A DNA stretch of 43,371 bases from an uncultured Pelagibacteraceae bacterium (GCA_902526115.1 CABZJV010000003.1:17501-60871); one strand, 5' to 3'. Shown: positions 11,299 through 20,916, numbered from the stretch's first letter. The notes: generated by a model not told the origin, from the letters alone. Numbers and translations are program-made.

Positions 11299-13842
11299 AT
11301 GTTAAATCCGTTAAATCTAATCTCTAAATTTATTAAATCTAGCAATCAAAAAGAACTTGATAGGGTTAATAAGGTTGTAGATGAAATAAATTTATTAGAG
11401 GAAAAATTTATAAAATTAGAAGATTCAGATTTTCCTAGAAAAACTACAGAATTTAAAAATCTGATTAAAAATGGAAAATCACTTAATGATATCATGCCAG
11501 AAGCTTTTGCGCTTGTAAGAGAAGCTTCGAAAAGAACCCGTAAAGAGAGACATTTTGATGTTCAGTTGATTGGTGGTGTTGTTTTGCATGAAGGCAAAAT
11601 TGCAGAGATGAGAACAGGTGAAGGAAAAACTTTAACAATAACATTAGCGGCTTATTTGAATGCTCTAAGCGAAAAGGGAGTACATATAGTAACTGTTAAT
11701 GATTACTTAGCAAAACGAGACTCAATAGAAATGGGGCAGATATATAATTTTCTTGGACTTACATCAGGTTTTATAAACAATAATCAAAGCGATGAAGAGC
11801 GTAAAAATAATTACAATTGCGATATAACTTATGCAACAAATAGTGAGTTAGGATTTGATTATCTTAGAGATAATATGAAATTTTCTCAAAATGAAATGGT
11901 CCAAAGAGAACACTCATTTTCAATTGTAGATGAAATAGATTCTTGTTTAATTGATGAAGCAAGGACTCCCTTAGTAATTTCTGGGTCGGCCGAAGATAAG
12001 ACAGCACAGTATACAGCAATAGATAAACTAGTAAGAATTCTAAACGAAAAAGATTTTGAAATTGATGAAAAAGAAAAAAGTATTCTTTTAACCAACGATG
12101 GTATTAATAATGTTGAAAAACTTTTTTCAAATGCTGGTATTTTAAAAAATGATAATTTTTATGACCCAGAAAACTTACATTTAGTTCATCATGTAAATCA
12201 AGCTTTAAAAGCAAATCATTTGTTTGTAAAAGGCAAAGACTACATCGTACAAGATGGAAACTTGAAAATTATTGATGAATTAACAGGAAGAATTCTTGAA
12301 GGGAGAAGATTTGGAGATGGTTTACACCAGGCACTTGAAGCAAAAGAAAAAATTAATATTCAAAATGAAAATCAAACTTTAGCATCGATCACTTATCAAA
12401 ATTATTTTAAGCTTTATAAAAAAATAGCTGGATGCACTGGTACTGCTTTAACAGAATCCGAAGAGTTCTTTGAAATATATAATTTACCCGTTGTGGTCAT
12501 TCCTACTAATAAAGAAATGATCAGAAAAGATTTTAATGATTTAATATTTAGAACTGAAGAAGAAAAAAATAAAGCCATTATTGATAAAATAATAGAACGT
12601 AACCAAATTGGGCAACCAATACTGGTTTTCACATCAAGCATTAATAAATCCGAGGTTTATTCAAATTTACTAAATAAAAAAAATATTAAACATGTGGTTC
12701 TTAATGCTAAGAATCATGAAAATGAGGCAGAAATTATAGCAAATGCAGGTAAGGAGAAATCATTAATTATAACAACTAGTATTTCTGGAAGGGGAGTTGA
12801 CATTCAACTTGGAGGAAAAAAAGGATCTATTCCTGAAGATAAACTGAAGATTGATAAAGACAACATTAAATCTTTAGGTGGGTTATTTGTAATAGGTACT
12901 GAACGAATGGAGTCTAGGAGAGTTGATAATCAAGCAAGAGGTAGATCAGGAAGACAAGGAGACGAGGGAAGTTCTGTATTCTATGTAAGTTTAGAGGATG
13001 ATTTAATGAGAATTTTTGGTTCCGAGTCTATGAATAATATGCTTGAAAAGTTAGGACTTAAAGATGGAGAAAGCATTGATCATCCTTGGATAAATAAAGC
13101 ATTAGAAAGAGCACAACAAAAAGTGGAGGCTAGAAATTTTGATATTAGAAAAACCCTTATTAAATTTGACAATGTTCTAAATGATCAAAGACATGTTGTT
13201 TTTTCACAACGAAAAAATGCGATGAATAGTAATAATATTTTTGATTATTCGGATGAATTTTTAAAAGAGATAATTGAGGATTTAATTAAACTGAAGATAC
13301 AAAAACTTTCAAACCCTAAGAGCACAGAATTTAGTAACAGAATTAAGCAAATACTAGGAAAAAATTTTACAGAGACAGAGTTTGAGGAATTAATTGCATC
13401 TAAAGATGAAGAGCTTAAAGAAAAAATAATTTCTAAATTTAGTAAAACAAGAAATGAAAGAATTAAAATTCTTGGAGAAGATTATGCAAAAGATATTGAA
13501 AAAAGAATTTTTTTACAATCCATTGATTTAAATTGGAAATCCCACATCCAATATTTGGAACAATTGAGACAAGTTGTTGGTTTAAGGTCTTATGGTCAAA
13601 GAGATCCTCTAGTTGAATATAAAAAAGAAGCTTTTGATTTATTTTCAAATCTCTTAGAAAAACTAAAATTGGACTATGTTACAATTTTGATGAATTTAAA
13701 GGTTGTTACAGAACAATCTAAAAAAGAAGAAAATAATACTGATGTCTTACCTCAGAAAAATCAAAGTAAAAAAATGGGAAGAAACGAGCCATGTTTTTGT
13801 GGTTCGGGTAAAAAATTTAAACATTGTCACGGTGCTTTATAA
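11299..13842 (+). CDS. secA: Protein translocase ATPase SecA
   Basis: This 847-residue motor drives preproteins through SecYEG. Walker A (MRTGEGKT) is at about 104-111 and DEIDSCLIDEARTPL marks the Walker B region. The helicase-like second domain carries GRGVDIQLGG and QARGRSGRQGD. The C-terminal zinc motif is intact, with C832, C834, C843 and H844, indicating SecB or ribosome contact. It converges on accA with only 2 bp between stops. Confidence 0.98.
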   Translation: MLNPLNLISKFIKSSNQKELDRVNKVVDEINLLEEKFIKLEDSDFPRKTTEFKNLIKNGKSLNDIMPEAFALVREASKRTRKERHFDVQLIGGVVLHEGKIAEMRTGEGKTLTITLAAYLNALSEKGVHIVTVNDYLAKRDSIEMGQIYNFLGLTSGFINNNQSDEERKNNYNCDITYATNSELGFDYLRDNMKFSQNEMVQREHSFSIVDEIDSCLIDEARTPLVISGSAEDKTAQYTAIDKLVRILNEKDFEIDEKEKSILLTNDGINNVEKLFSNAGILKNDNFYDPENLHLVHHVNQALKANHLFVKGKDYIVQDGNLKIIDELTGRILEGRRFGDGLHQALEAKEKINIQNENQTLASITYQNYFKLYKKIAGCTGTALTESEEFFEIYNLPVVVIPTNKEMIRKDFNDLIFRTEEEKNKAIIDKIIERNQIGQPILVFTSSINKSEVYSNLLNKKNIKHVVLNAKNHENEAEIIANAGKEKSLIITTSISGRGVDIQLGGKKGSIPEDKLKIDKDNIKSLGGLFVIGTERMESRRVDNQARGRSGRQGDEGSSVFYVSLEDDLMRIFGSESMNNMLEKLGLKDGESIDHPWINKALERAQQKVEARNFDIRKTLIKFDNVLNDQRHVVFSQRKNAMNSNNIFDYSDEFLKEIIEDLIKLKIQKLSNPKSTEFSNRIKQILGKNFTETEFEELIASKDEELKEKIISKFSKTRNERIKILGEDYAKDIEKRIFLQSIDLNWKSHIQYLEQLRQVVGLRSYGQRDPLVEYKKEAFDLFSNLLEKLKLDYVTILMNLKVVTEQSKKEENNTDVLPQKNQSKKMGRNEPCFCGSGKKFKHCHGAL

Positions 13843-13844
13843 AT

Positions 13845-14939
13845 TTAAATTAATAAAAAAATCAAACCTAACAAAATAACACATATACCAACACCAATTT
13901 GTACTTTTTTTGATTTTAAAATATTCTCAAAATAATTTTTTTTGATAGTTAATGAACTTAAATCTTCTGTTGTACTTATAAATCCATCATTCCTTCCAAT
14001 CTTTAAAAACTTATTTTTTCTCTCATTTGCTATCTCCTCTGGAGAAAGGTCTTTGAAGTAATCTAAATTTTGTGTGATTGAAGTTTTTAAATTTTCAAGC
14101 ATCATATCTCTATCTCTATGTGCACCCCCCAAAGGTTCAGGTATAATTTCATCTATAACCTTTAATTTCAATAAGTCTTTTGCTGAAAGCTTCATTGCTT
14201 TTGCAGCATCGAGCATTTTCTTTGGGTCTCTCCAAAGAATAGTTGCACATCCCTCAGGAGATATCACTGAATAGATTGCATTCTCAAACATTATAATTTT
14301 ATTTGATGATGCAAGAGCAATTGCTCCTCCAGAACCACCCTCACCAATTATTATAGCAATTGTTGGAACTTTAAGTTCCATGCAACATTCTATAGATTTT
14401 GCAATTGCCTCTGCTTGACCTCTTTCCTCTGCACCAACACCTGGGTATGCGCCTGGAGTATCTATAAAGGAAATAATTGGAATATTAAATTTATTTGCCA
14501 AATTCATTAATCTAATTGTTTTCCTATATCCTTCAGGTCTCATCATGCCAAAGTTTCTTTCAATTCTACTATCTAAATCCTCTCCTTTTTCTTGTCCAAT
14601 AACTAAAACTGAATTTCCTCTAAATTTTGCAAAACCAGTTAATACCGATTTATCTTCACCATAATGACGATCACCAGATAGGGGAATAAAATCTTCAAAT
14701 AAATTGTCTATAAAAAATTTTGATTTCGGTCTATCCTCATGCCTTGCAACCATAGTTGTTTGCCATGGATCTAGATTTGAGTAAATATCCTTTAGTTTTT
14801 TATCCAACTCTACTTGAGTACTAGATATTTTTTGAGTATCAACTTCTGATAGACCTTCTTGATTATAAGGATCCTTTAATTTTTCTATCTCATTATCAAG
14901 ATTTTTAATTTCATTTTCAAAATTAAGGTAATTTTTCAT
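13845..14939 (-). CDS. accA: Acetyl-CoA carboxylase carboxyltransferase subunit alpha, with C-terminal membrane helix
   Basis: This subunit pairs with AccD (36.3 kb) to transfer the carboxyl group from biotin to acetyl-CoA, the first step of fatty acid synthesis. The catalytic core is canonical (IDTPGAYPGVGAEERGQ, GEGGSGGAIAL, SPEGCATILWRD). At 364 residues it is about 45 longer than the usual roughly 319. The excess is at the C terminus: a polar linker, a basic patch (KSKK) and an uninterrupted hydrophobic stretch at 345-364 that reaches the stop. This looks like a tail anchor, which is not a normal AccA feature. The core assignment is certain; membrane attachment is inferred. Confidence 0.95.
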   Translation of the reverse strand: MKNYLNFENEIKNLDNEIEKLKDPYNQEGLSEVDTQKISSTQVELDKKLKDIYSNLDPWQTTMVARHEDRPKSKFFIDNLFEDFIPLSGDRHYGEDKSVLTGFAKFRGNSVLVIGQEKGEDLDSRIERNFGMMRPEGYRKTIRLMNLANKFNIPIISFIDTPGAYPGVGAEERGQAEAIAKSIECCMELKVPTIAIIIGEGGSGGAIALASSNKIIMFENAIYSVISPEGCATILWRDPKKMLDAAKAMKLSAKDLLKLKVIDEIIPEPLGGAHRDRDMMLENLKTSITQNLDYFKDLSPEEIANERKNKFLKIGRNDGFISTTEDLSSLTIKKNYFENILKSKKVQIGVGICVILLGLIFLLI

Positions 14940-15045
14940 GATTTAGTTATATCGGATAGTTAAATTATAAAAAAGGCCATAAAATGATGCCTTATTTTAG
15001 TGGTAATTGTTATTAATTGACTAAATAATTTTAACAGATAAAAAC

Positions 15046-15200
15046 CCATAATCGGGAGAGACTAAGTATTTTTTAGCGCCGAAGGAGCAACCACCCCGGA
15101 AACTCTCAGGCAAAAGGACCGATATTGGCATAACACTCTGGAAAGAGATTAAATTCCGCCGAAGGAGCAAAACTCTCAGGCACAAATACAGATGGGGTCA
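15046..15200 (+). promoter_or_regulatory. Tandem glycine riboswitch upstream of glcB
   Basis: Two glycine aptamers lie in series. Aptamer I (about 15046-15130) has GGGAGAG, GCCGAAGGAGCAA and ACTCTCAGGCAAAAGGACC, closed by ATCGG/CCGAT. Aptamer II (about 15134-15195) has CTCTGGAAAGAG, the same GCCGAAGGAGCAA core and ACTCTCAGGCAC, closed by TCTG/CAGA. The second aptamer ends within about 15-20 nt of the glcB start and no terminator hairpin with a T-run follows. This suggests control of translation initiation rather than attenuation. Glycine control of malate synthase is established for SAR11; elsewhere the element usually controls glycine cleavage genes. Confidence 0.95.
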
Positions 15201-15210
15201 TGAAAGTGCT

Positions 15211-17373
15211 ATGCAAGAAAATTACACAAATATTAAAAGTTTGAAAGTATCAAGCAATCTTGTTCAATTTGTTAAGAATGAGCTGCTAAAAGAAACAGAA
15301 ATATCACCAGAAAATTTTTGGGAAGGCTTCGAAAAAACTGTCAATGAATTAGCACCTAAAAATAAAGAATTAATTAATATTAGAAAAGACTTACAGAATA
15401 AAATTGATGATTGGCATATCAAAAACAAGGGATCAGAATTCAACATTCAAGACTATAAAAAATTTTTGATTGAAATAGGCTATTTAAAAAATGAAGGTCC
15501 TGATTTTGAAATTGAAACGAAAAATGTCGATGATGAGATAACAAATATTGCAGGCCCACAACTCGTAGTACCAGTTATGAACGCAAGATATGCTCTTAAT
15601 GCTGCAAATGCTAGATGGATGAGTTTGTACGACAGTCTTTATGGAACAGATATTATAGAACAATCAGAAGATAGTGTTTCTGAAAGATATGACCCTTTGA
15701 GAGGTGAAATGGTAATAAAATATGGACGTGATTTTTTAGATAAATATTTTCCACTAGCTGGTTTAAGCTGGACAAAAATAACAAGCTTTGCAATTAAATT
15801 TGGGAAATTTAAGGCTTTAAAAGGTGCAGATATTTTTGATTTAGTTGATGAAGATAAATTTATAGGACACAGAGGTGAAAATGATAATCCTACAGCAATT
15901 ATTTTAAAAAATAATAATTTGCATGCTGAGATATTAAAAGACACTCGAGCGTTTGCTGCTCAACAAGATCATGCAGGTATAAGTGATATAATACTAGAGT
16001 CTGCAGTATCAACCATTTGTGATAATGAAGATAGCGTTGCAGCAGTCGATTCAGAAGATAAAATTATCTGTTATAGAAATTGGTTAGGTTTAATGCGTGG
16101 AGACCTTAAGTCAAAATTTGAAAAAGATGGAAAATTATATGAAAGAAAACTAAATCCAAATAGAAGTTATGTATCTAAAGATGGAACTAGTTCAAAATTA
16201 CACGGCAGAAGTCTTCTACTGGTTAGAAATGTTGGTCATTTAATGACTAACTCATCAATAATTTTAGATGATGGAAGTGAAGTGCCTGAAGGTATTTTAG
16301 ATGCTTTCATAACAACAGCAGCTGCACTTCATGATTTAAAGAAAAAAAATAATTCAAGAACTGGGTCTATATATATCGTCAAACCTAAAATGCATGGTCC
16401 AGAAGAAACGGCATTTACGGATTTAATTTTTTCAAAGGTAGAAGAAGTTTTGGGATTAAAAAAATATACTTGCAAAATAGGAATAATGGATGAAGAAAGA
16501 AGAACATCCTCTAATTTGAAAGAGTGTATTAGGACCCTAAAAAATAGAGTATTTTTTATAAATACGGGATTTTTAGATAGAACTGGTGATGAAATGCATA
16601 CATCAATGATGGCAGGACCGATGATTAAAAAAGGAGAAATGAAGTCATCAAAATGGATTACAGCTTACGAAAATAGAAATGTTGATATTGGACTTAAATG
16701 TGGTTTTTCTGGTAAAGCTCAAATAGGTAAAGGTATGTGGGCTATGCCTGATAAAATGAAAGACATGATGGAACAAAAAACAGGTCATTTAAAAGCTGGT
16801 GCAAATTGTGCTTGGGTGCCATCTCCAACCGCTGCTGCTTTACACGCCTTACATTATCACGAAATAAATATTTTTGATGAACAAAAAAAATTATTAAATA
16901 GAGAACAAGCAAAACTTGATGATCTTTTAACGATACCAGTAGCAGATAGGACCAATTGGTCTGTTGAAGAAATTAATAATGAAATAAGTAATTCAGCCCA
17001 AACATTACTAGGATATGTTGTAAGATGGATTGACCAAGGAATAGGTTGTTCTAAAGTTCCAGATATTAACAATATAGGTCTTATGGAAGACAGAGCAACT
17101 TTAAGAATTTCCTCACAACATATTGCAAACTGGATACATCATGGAATTACGACAGAAATTCAAGTTACTGAGATTATGAAAGAAATGGCAAAAGTTGTTG
17201 ATGGTCAAAATAAAAATGATTCAAATTATATCAAAATGAGTGATGATTTTAAAAACTCAATAGCCTTCAAAACTGCATGTGATTTAGTATTTAAAGGTAA
17301 AGAACAGCCATCTGGATACACAGAACCATTATTACATCTTAATAGATTGAAAAAAAAATCTAATCTGAATTAG
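15211..17373 (+). CDS. glcB: Malate synthase G
   Basis: This 720-residue enzyme condenses glyoxylate with acetyl-CoA to malate. Length and motifs fit the G isoform (family about 720-730): AANARWMSLYDSLYG near 130, RNVGHLMTN, PKMHGPEE, MDEERRTS, and NCAWVPSPTAAALHALHYH in the C-terminal half. The start lies directly after the glycine riboswitch, so glyoxylate derived from glycine or glycolate is probably routed to malate when glycine is plentiful. The 3' end overlaps the convergent recR by 14 bp. Confidence 0.97.
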   Translation: MQENYTNIKSLKVSSNLVQFVKNELLKETEISPENFWEGFEKTVNELAPKNKELINIRKDLQNKIDDWHIKNKGSEFNIQDYKKFLIEIGYLKNEGPDFEIETKNVDDEITNIAGPQLVVPVMNARYALNAANARWMSLYDSLYGTDIIEQSEDSVSERYDPLRGEMVIKYGRDFLDKYFPLAGLSWTKITSFAIKFGKFKALKGADIFDLVDEDKFIGHRGENDNPTAIILKNNNLHAEILKDTRAFAAQQDHAGISDIILESAVSTICDNEDSVAAVDSEDKIICYRNWLGLMRGDLKSKFEKDGKLYERKLNPNRSYVSKDGTSSKLHGRSLLLVRNVGHLMTNSSIILDDGSEVPEGILDAFITTAAALHDLKKKNNSRTGSIYIVKPKMHGPEETAFTDLIFSKVEEVLGLKKYTCKIGIMDEERRTSSNLKECIRTLKNRVFFINTGFLDRTGDEMHTSMMAGPMIKKGEMKSSKWITAYENRNVDIGLKCGFSGKAQIGKGMWAMPDKMKDMMEQKTGHLKAGANCAWVPSPTAAALHALHYHEINIFDEQKKLLNREQAKLDDLLTIPVADRTNWSVEEINNEISNSAQTLLGYVVRWIDQGIGCSKVPDINNIGLMEDRATLRISSQHIANWIHHGITTEIQVTEIMKEMAKVVDGQNKNDSNYIKMSDDFKNSIAFKTACDLVFKGKEQPSGYTEPLLHLNRLKKKSNLN

Positions 17374-17971
17374 AAATTAAATTAGATCGGTTTTTAAAAG
17401 CTGAAAATAAAGTTCCATCATCCAAACTTTCTATCTCACCACCGACAGGCAATCCCTGCGCTAACTTTGTAATTTTTACATCTAAATTTTTCAGACTATC
17501 TTGAACGTAGTATGCAGTTGTTTGTCCTTCGACTGTTGCACTTGTTGCTAATATTACCTCTTCAATTTTTTGTTTATTTACTCTCTCAACTAAAGAGTCT
17601 ATTAGAAGTTCCTCTTTTCGCTGGCCTACTGACGAAATAGTTCCACCTAATATATGAAAATAACCTTGAAAAATATTTGAATTTTCAATTGACCATTGAT
17701 CAGCAATGTCTTCAACTACACAGATTTTGGAGTACTTATTTTTTGTATTATCACAATTTAAACATCCACTCAAATTAGACTTTAGTGATCCACAAGAATT
17801 GCATCTGATTACATTTTTATAAACCTGAGCCAAAGTGTTTGCCATAGGTTTCACTAATTCATCTCGATTATTAATTAGTTTAAGAACAATTCTTTTTGCA
17901 GATTTTGGACCTAAGCCTGGCAACCTAGATATTAATTTTATTAATTCTTCAATCTCACTAATATTTTGCAT
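17360..17971 (-). CDS. recR: Recombination mediator RecR
   Basis: This 203-residue protein acts with RecF/RecO to load RecA at gaps. It shows the N-terminal helix-hairpin-helix (LPGLGPKSAKR), a four-Cys zinc finger (CNSCGSLKSNLSGCLNC) and a Toprim domain (VVEDIADQWSIE to the C terminus). It is the last gene of dnaX-ybaB-recR, a widely conserved operon. Confidence 0.96.
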   Translation of the reverse strand: MQNISEIEELIKLISRLPGLGPKSAKRIVLKLINNRDELVKPMANTLAQVYKNVIRCNSCGSLKSNLSGCLNCDNTKNKYSKICVVEDIADQWSIENSNIFQGYFHILGGTISSVGQRKEELLIDSLVERVNKQKIEEVILATSATVEGQTTAYYVQDSLKNLDVKITKLAQGLPVGGEIESLDDGTLFSAFKNRSNLISNSD

Positions 17972-17983
17972 CTATTATAAGGG

Positions 17984-18292
17984 TCATTTAAAACCAGGTA
18001 TACCGAAACCGCCAGTAGCTTTTGAAATTTCTTCTGAAGTTTTTGATTTTAATTGTGCTTTAGCATTATTGTGAGCGGCAACAATTAAATCCTCAATAAT
18101 AGCTTTGTCCTCTTGCATAATTTCATCAGATAACTTTATTGTTTGCATTTCGCCCTCGCCATCAAGTGTTATTCTTACTGAATTAGAACCAGAGACACCC
18201 TCTACTCTTATTTCCTTAATTTTCTGCTGGCTTTCTTTCATTTTTGCCTCAAGTTCTTTAGCTTTATCTAAAATTTTGCTAAAATCAGTCAT
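17984..18292 (-). CDS. ybaB: YbaB/EbfC family nucleoid-associated protein
   Basis: This small DNA-binding protein of the YbaB/EbfC family has the N-terminal coiled helix (KAKELEAKMKESQQKI) and the central EGVSGSNSVRITLDGEGE strand region. I chose the ATG at 18292 (protein MTDFSKIL, 102 aa). A GAGGA ribosome-binding sequence precedes it at good spacing and it overlaps the dnaX stop as ATGACTGA. An upstream in-frame ATG at 18304 would add four residues and has a weaker site. It probably binds DNA as a dimer and is co-translated with dnaX. Confidence 0.92.
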   Translation of the reverse strand: MTDFSKILDKAKELEAKMKESQQKIKEIRVEGVSGSNSVRITLDGEGEMQTIKLSDEIMQEDKAIIEDLIVAAHNNAKAQLKSKTSEEISKATGGFGIPGFK

Positions 18293-19937
18293 TTTGATCC
18301 TCATCTTTCTTCAACTTAACATCTATTAATTCTGCATCAGGAAAGTTTTCTATTACATTTTTATAAGCTTCTGAAGTTTTTACTTCATCAATTAAAAGTT
18401 TCTTACTTTTAAGTTGTTTTTCTTTTACAGACATTTCCCCTTTTGATTTACTAAAAGTAATAATCCATCGCTCAGCAGTCCACTCAAAAAGTTTTGATGA
18501 TAAATCTTTAACAAAATCTTTATCCAAACTATCGTTAAAAGATATTTCTATTCTATTTTTTTCAAATTTCACTAAATTGACGTTTTTTTCTAATTCATAT
18601 CTCAATTTAATATCTTTTTTCTCTGAACAGGTGACTAATAAATCATTAAAGGAATTAATGAAAATTTTATTTTCTACTTTAAGCTGGGTTTGTGCTTGAG
18701 GCTTATTCTTTTCCTCTTGGGAAATATTTTTAATTTGATCTATTATTTTATTTTGGCTTATATTGTCCTCAATTTCATTAGATATTACTTTTTCGTTTTC
18801 ATTTTCAATTTGAATTTTTTTTTCTAATTTTACAGACTGTAAATGCATTAATCTTATTAAAAACATCTCAATCGATAAATGTTCATTTGAAACTATATCT
18901 AATTCTTCAAGAGAGCTAATTGCAAATTGCCAGAATAATACTAATACACTGAAATCTACTTGATTTGAAATACTTTTTATTTTTGAAAATTCCTCATCAT
19001 TTAAAGAAAAATTTGTACTTTCTAGTGTTAAAGAATTTATGTTTTTAAAATAATACAATAATTCTAAGAAATCATTTATGAATACTTTAGGTTCAACTCC
19101 TTGATCATAAATTTTTCTATAAATATTTAAAACTTTATTTTCTTCGCCTTTTAAGATTAATTCAAATAAATCTATTAGTTGAGATTTATCAAAGTAGCCA
19201 AATATTTTTTGTGCTGCATTTAAATCTAATTCAGTATTTTCATCTAAACTTAATAAAGCTCTATCTAATAATGATAATGCATCTCTAACCGAACCTTCAG
19301 AAATTTTTACTATTAATTTTAAAGCATCATCAGTAACTTTACCATTTTCTTTGTCTTTAATTTTTTTAATAAACTCAAATAGTTCCGATGATTTAATTCT
19401 AGATAAATCAAATCTTTGACATCTAGATACAACCGTAATTGGAATTTTTTTAATTTCAGTAGTTGCAAATATAAACTTAAGATATTCTGGTGGTTCTTCT
19501 AATGTTTTTAAAAGAGCATTAAAGGCCTGTTTGCTGAGCATATGTACTTCGTCAATTATGAAAATTTTATATTTAGCTGAAGTTGGTCCATATCTAGAAA
19601 ATTCTATAAGATCTCTAACATCATCCACACCAGTTTTGCTAGCCGCATCCATTTCTAAAACATCAATATGGCTTGATTTGATGATAGAATCACAATTTTC
19701 ACAGAAATTTTCTTTACATATTTTTTCAATACCATTTGAACAATTTAATGCTTTTGAAACAATTCTGGCTATTGTAGTTTTTCCAATACCTCTAATACCT
19801 GTAAACAAATATGCATTTGGAATTTTGTCCGCTTTAATTGAATTTATTATTGTTTCTGCAACTATTTCCTGACCTATTAAATCTTCAAAAATTTGTGGTC
19901 TATATTTTAATGCAAGTACTTTTGAATTATTGTTCAT
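18285..19937 (-). CDS. dnaX: DNA polymerase III subunits gamma/tau
   Basis: This 550-residue clamp-loader ATPase has Walker A (GIRGIGKT, 47-54), zinc-binding cysteines C66, C74, C79 and C82, Walker B (IIDEVHML) and sensor I (FATTE) with an arginine finger in SRCQR. The region beyond about 360 is the lower-conservation tau part. It is preceded by the SRP RNA gene, a common alphaproteobacterial arrangement. I see no clear programmed-frameshift signal. Confidence 0.97.
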   Translation of the reverse strand: MNNNSKVLALKYRPQIFEDLIGQEIVAETIINSIKADKIPNAYLFTGIRGIGKTTIARIVSKALNCSNGIEKICKENFCENCDSIIKSSHIDVLEMDAASKTGVDDVRDLIEFSRYGPTSAKYKIFIIDEVHMLSKQAFNALLKTLEEPPEYLKFIFATTEIKKIPITVVSRCQRFDLSRIKSSELFEFIKKIKDKENGKVTDDALKLIVKISEGSVRDALSLLDRALLSLDENTELDLNAAQKIFGYFDKSQLIDLFELILKGEENKVLNIYRKIYDQGVEPKVFINDFLELLYYFKNINSLTLESTNFSLNDEEFSKIKSISNQVDFSVLVLFWQFAISSLEELDIVSNEHLSIEMFLIRLMHLQSVKLEKKIQIENENEKVISNEIEDNISQNKIIDQIKNISQEEKNKPQAQTQLKVENKIFINSFNDLLVTCSEKKDIKLRYELEKNVNLVKFEKNRIEISFNDSLDKDFVKDLSSKLFEWTAERWIITFSKSKGEMSVKEKQLKSKKLLIDEVKTSEAYKNVIENFPDAELIDVKLKKDEDQND

Positions 19938-19952
19938 ATAAATATTATATTA

Positions 19953-20036
19953 GGAGACTAGAACCTGAATAACTGTCTCTACGACTGCTTCCGTTAAGAT
20001 CTGGTCGGGTTCAAGCAGCATCCACCTCTAGCCTCC
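19953..20036 (-). ncRNA. ffs: Signal recognition particle RNA (small bacterial 4.5S type)
   Basis: The 84-nt minus-strand RNA begins GGAGGCTAGAGG and ends TCTAGTCTCC, and these ends pair (GGAG-CTAGA with TCTAG-CTCC). The conserved domain IV is clear: GACCAGAT on the 5' side and GGAAGCAG on the 3' side of the Ffh-binding symmetric loop. The apical loop reads UAAC where E. coli has GGAA. The 5' end at 20036 is seven bases past a perfect -10. The RNA pairs with Ffh to target membrane proteins to SecYEG/SecA. Confidence 0.93.
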
Positions 20037-20042
20037 AAAAGT

Positions 20043-20072
20043 ATTATAGCAGTTATATTTTCTAATCTACAA
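20043..20072 (-). promoter_or_regulatory. Promoter of the SRP RNA gene
   Basis: The minus strand carries a perfect TATAAT (20048-20043). The start of transcription predicted seven bases later coincides with the structural 5' end of the SRP RNA (20036). An 18-nt spacer leads to a weak -35, TTGTAG (20072-20067). The agreement of -10 and RNA end makes this the best-supported promoter in the window. Confidence 0.7.
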
Positions 20073-20082
20073 GAAAAGATTA

Positions 20083-20916
20083 TTACTTATTTTCTCTTAT
20101 CTTATCAGCTTCAAAAACACCTAAGACGTGAAAATCTTCACAATGAAGACCTAATTCTTCTAAAGATTTTTGAACTTTTTTATCCTCAATATGTCCATCT
20201 AAGTCACATAAGAAAAAATAAGAATCAAATGTATTTTTTTCTGGATAGCTCTGTAATTTAGTTAAATTTACTCCATTGATTGCAAATCCACCTAGTGATT
20301 GGTAAAGAGCTGCGGGTTTACTTTTAAGTTTAAATAAAAAAGAAGTTATATAATTTTTATCCTTAAACTCTGGTTGATAAGTATTTTTACCCATAACTAA
20401 AAATCTTGTTAAATTTCCACTTTCGTTTTCAATATTTTTTTTAATTACCTCTAGTCCGTAAATTTTAGCACTTAAAGATGAAGCTATCGCAGCTTTCTTG
20501 GTATCTTCAGTTTTTGAAATCATTTCAGCAGAGCCAGCAGTATCTGCTCTAATATGTTCTATTAAATTATTTTTCTTAATAAATTGTGAACACTGAGATA
20601 GCCCTTGAGCATGAGAGTATACTTCTTTAATATCTTTCAATTTTGAGCCTGGTTGACCTAACAAATTATGTTCAATTTTTTGAAAATGCTCCATATAAAT
20701 ATTTAATCTATGTTTAAACATCAAATACTCAATTCCAATGTTACCTGTTATTCTATTAGACTCAGGAATAATTATTTTATTTTCAGGTTCAGATGATGCC
20801 TTGCTAAAACACTCATCAAAAGTTTTACAAGGTATAATATCGGCTTTAGGATAAACCGATAAAGCTGCGAGGTGAGAATATGCACCAAATGTACCTTGAA
20901 AATAAATTTTACTCAT
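20083..20916 (-). CDS. pheA: Prephenate dehydratase
   Basis: This 277-residue monofunctional enzyme converts prephenate to phenylpyruvate for phenylalanine synthesis. The N-terminal FQGTFGAYSHLAA and IPESNRITGNIG motifs and the catalytic TRF (in NLTRFLVMG) are present. A C-terminal ACT domain (about 195-270) carries the Phe-sensing region (KPAALYQSLGGFAINGVNLTKL). It overlaps kdsB by 4 bp; kdsB-pheA pairing is common in alphaproteobacteria. Confidence 0.95.
   Translation of the reverse strand: MSKIYFQGTFGAYSHLAALSVYPKADIIPCKTFDECFSKASSEPENKIIIPESNRITGNIGIEYLMFKHRLNIYMEHFQKIEHNLLGQPGSKLKDIKEVYSHAQGLSQCSQFIKKNNLIEHIRADTAGSAEMISKTEDTKKAAIASSLSAKIYGLEVIKKNIENESGNLTRFLVMGKNTYQPEFKDKNYITSFLFKLKSKPAALYQSLGGFAINGVNLTKLQSYPEKNTFDSYFFLCDLDGHIEDKKVQKSLEELGLHCEDFHVLGVFEADKIRENK

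Noticed and set aside
14988..15045. Possible glcB promoter with TTGACT at 15017-15022
   Set aside because: No -10 at acceptable spacing that also agrees with the start of the riboswitch.
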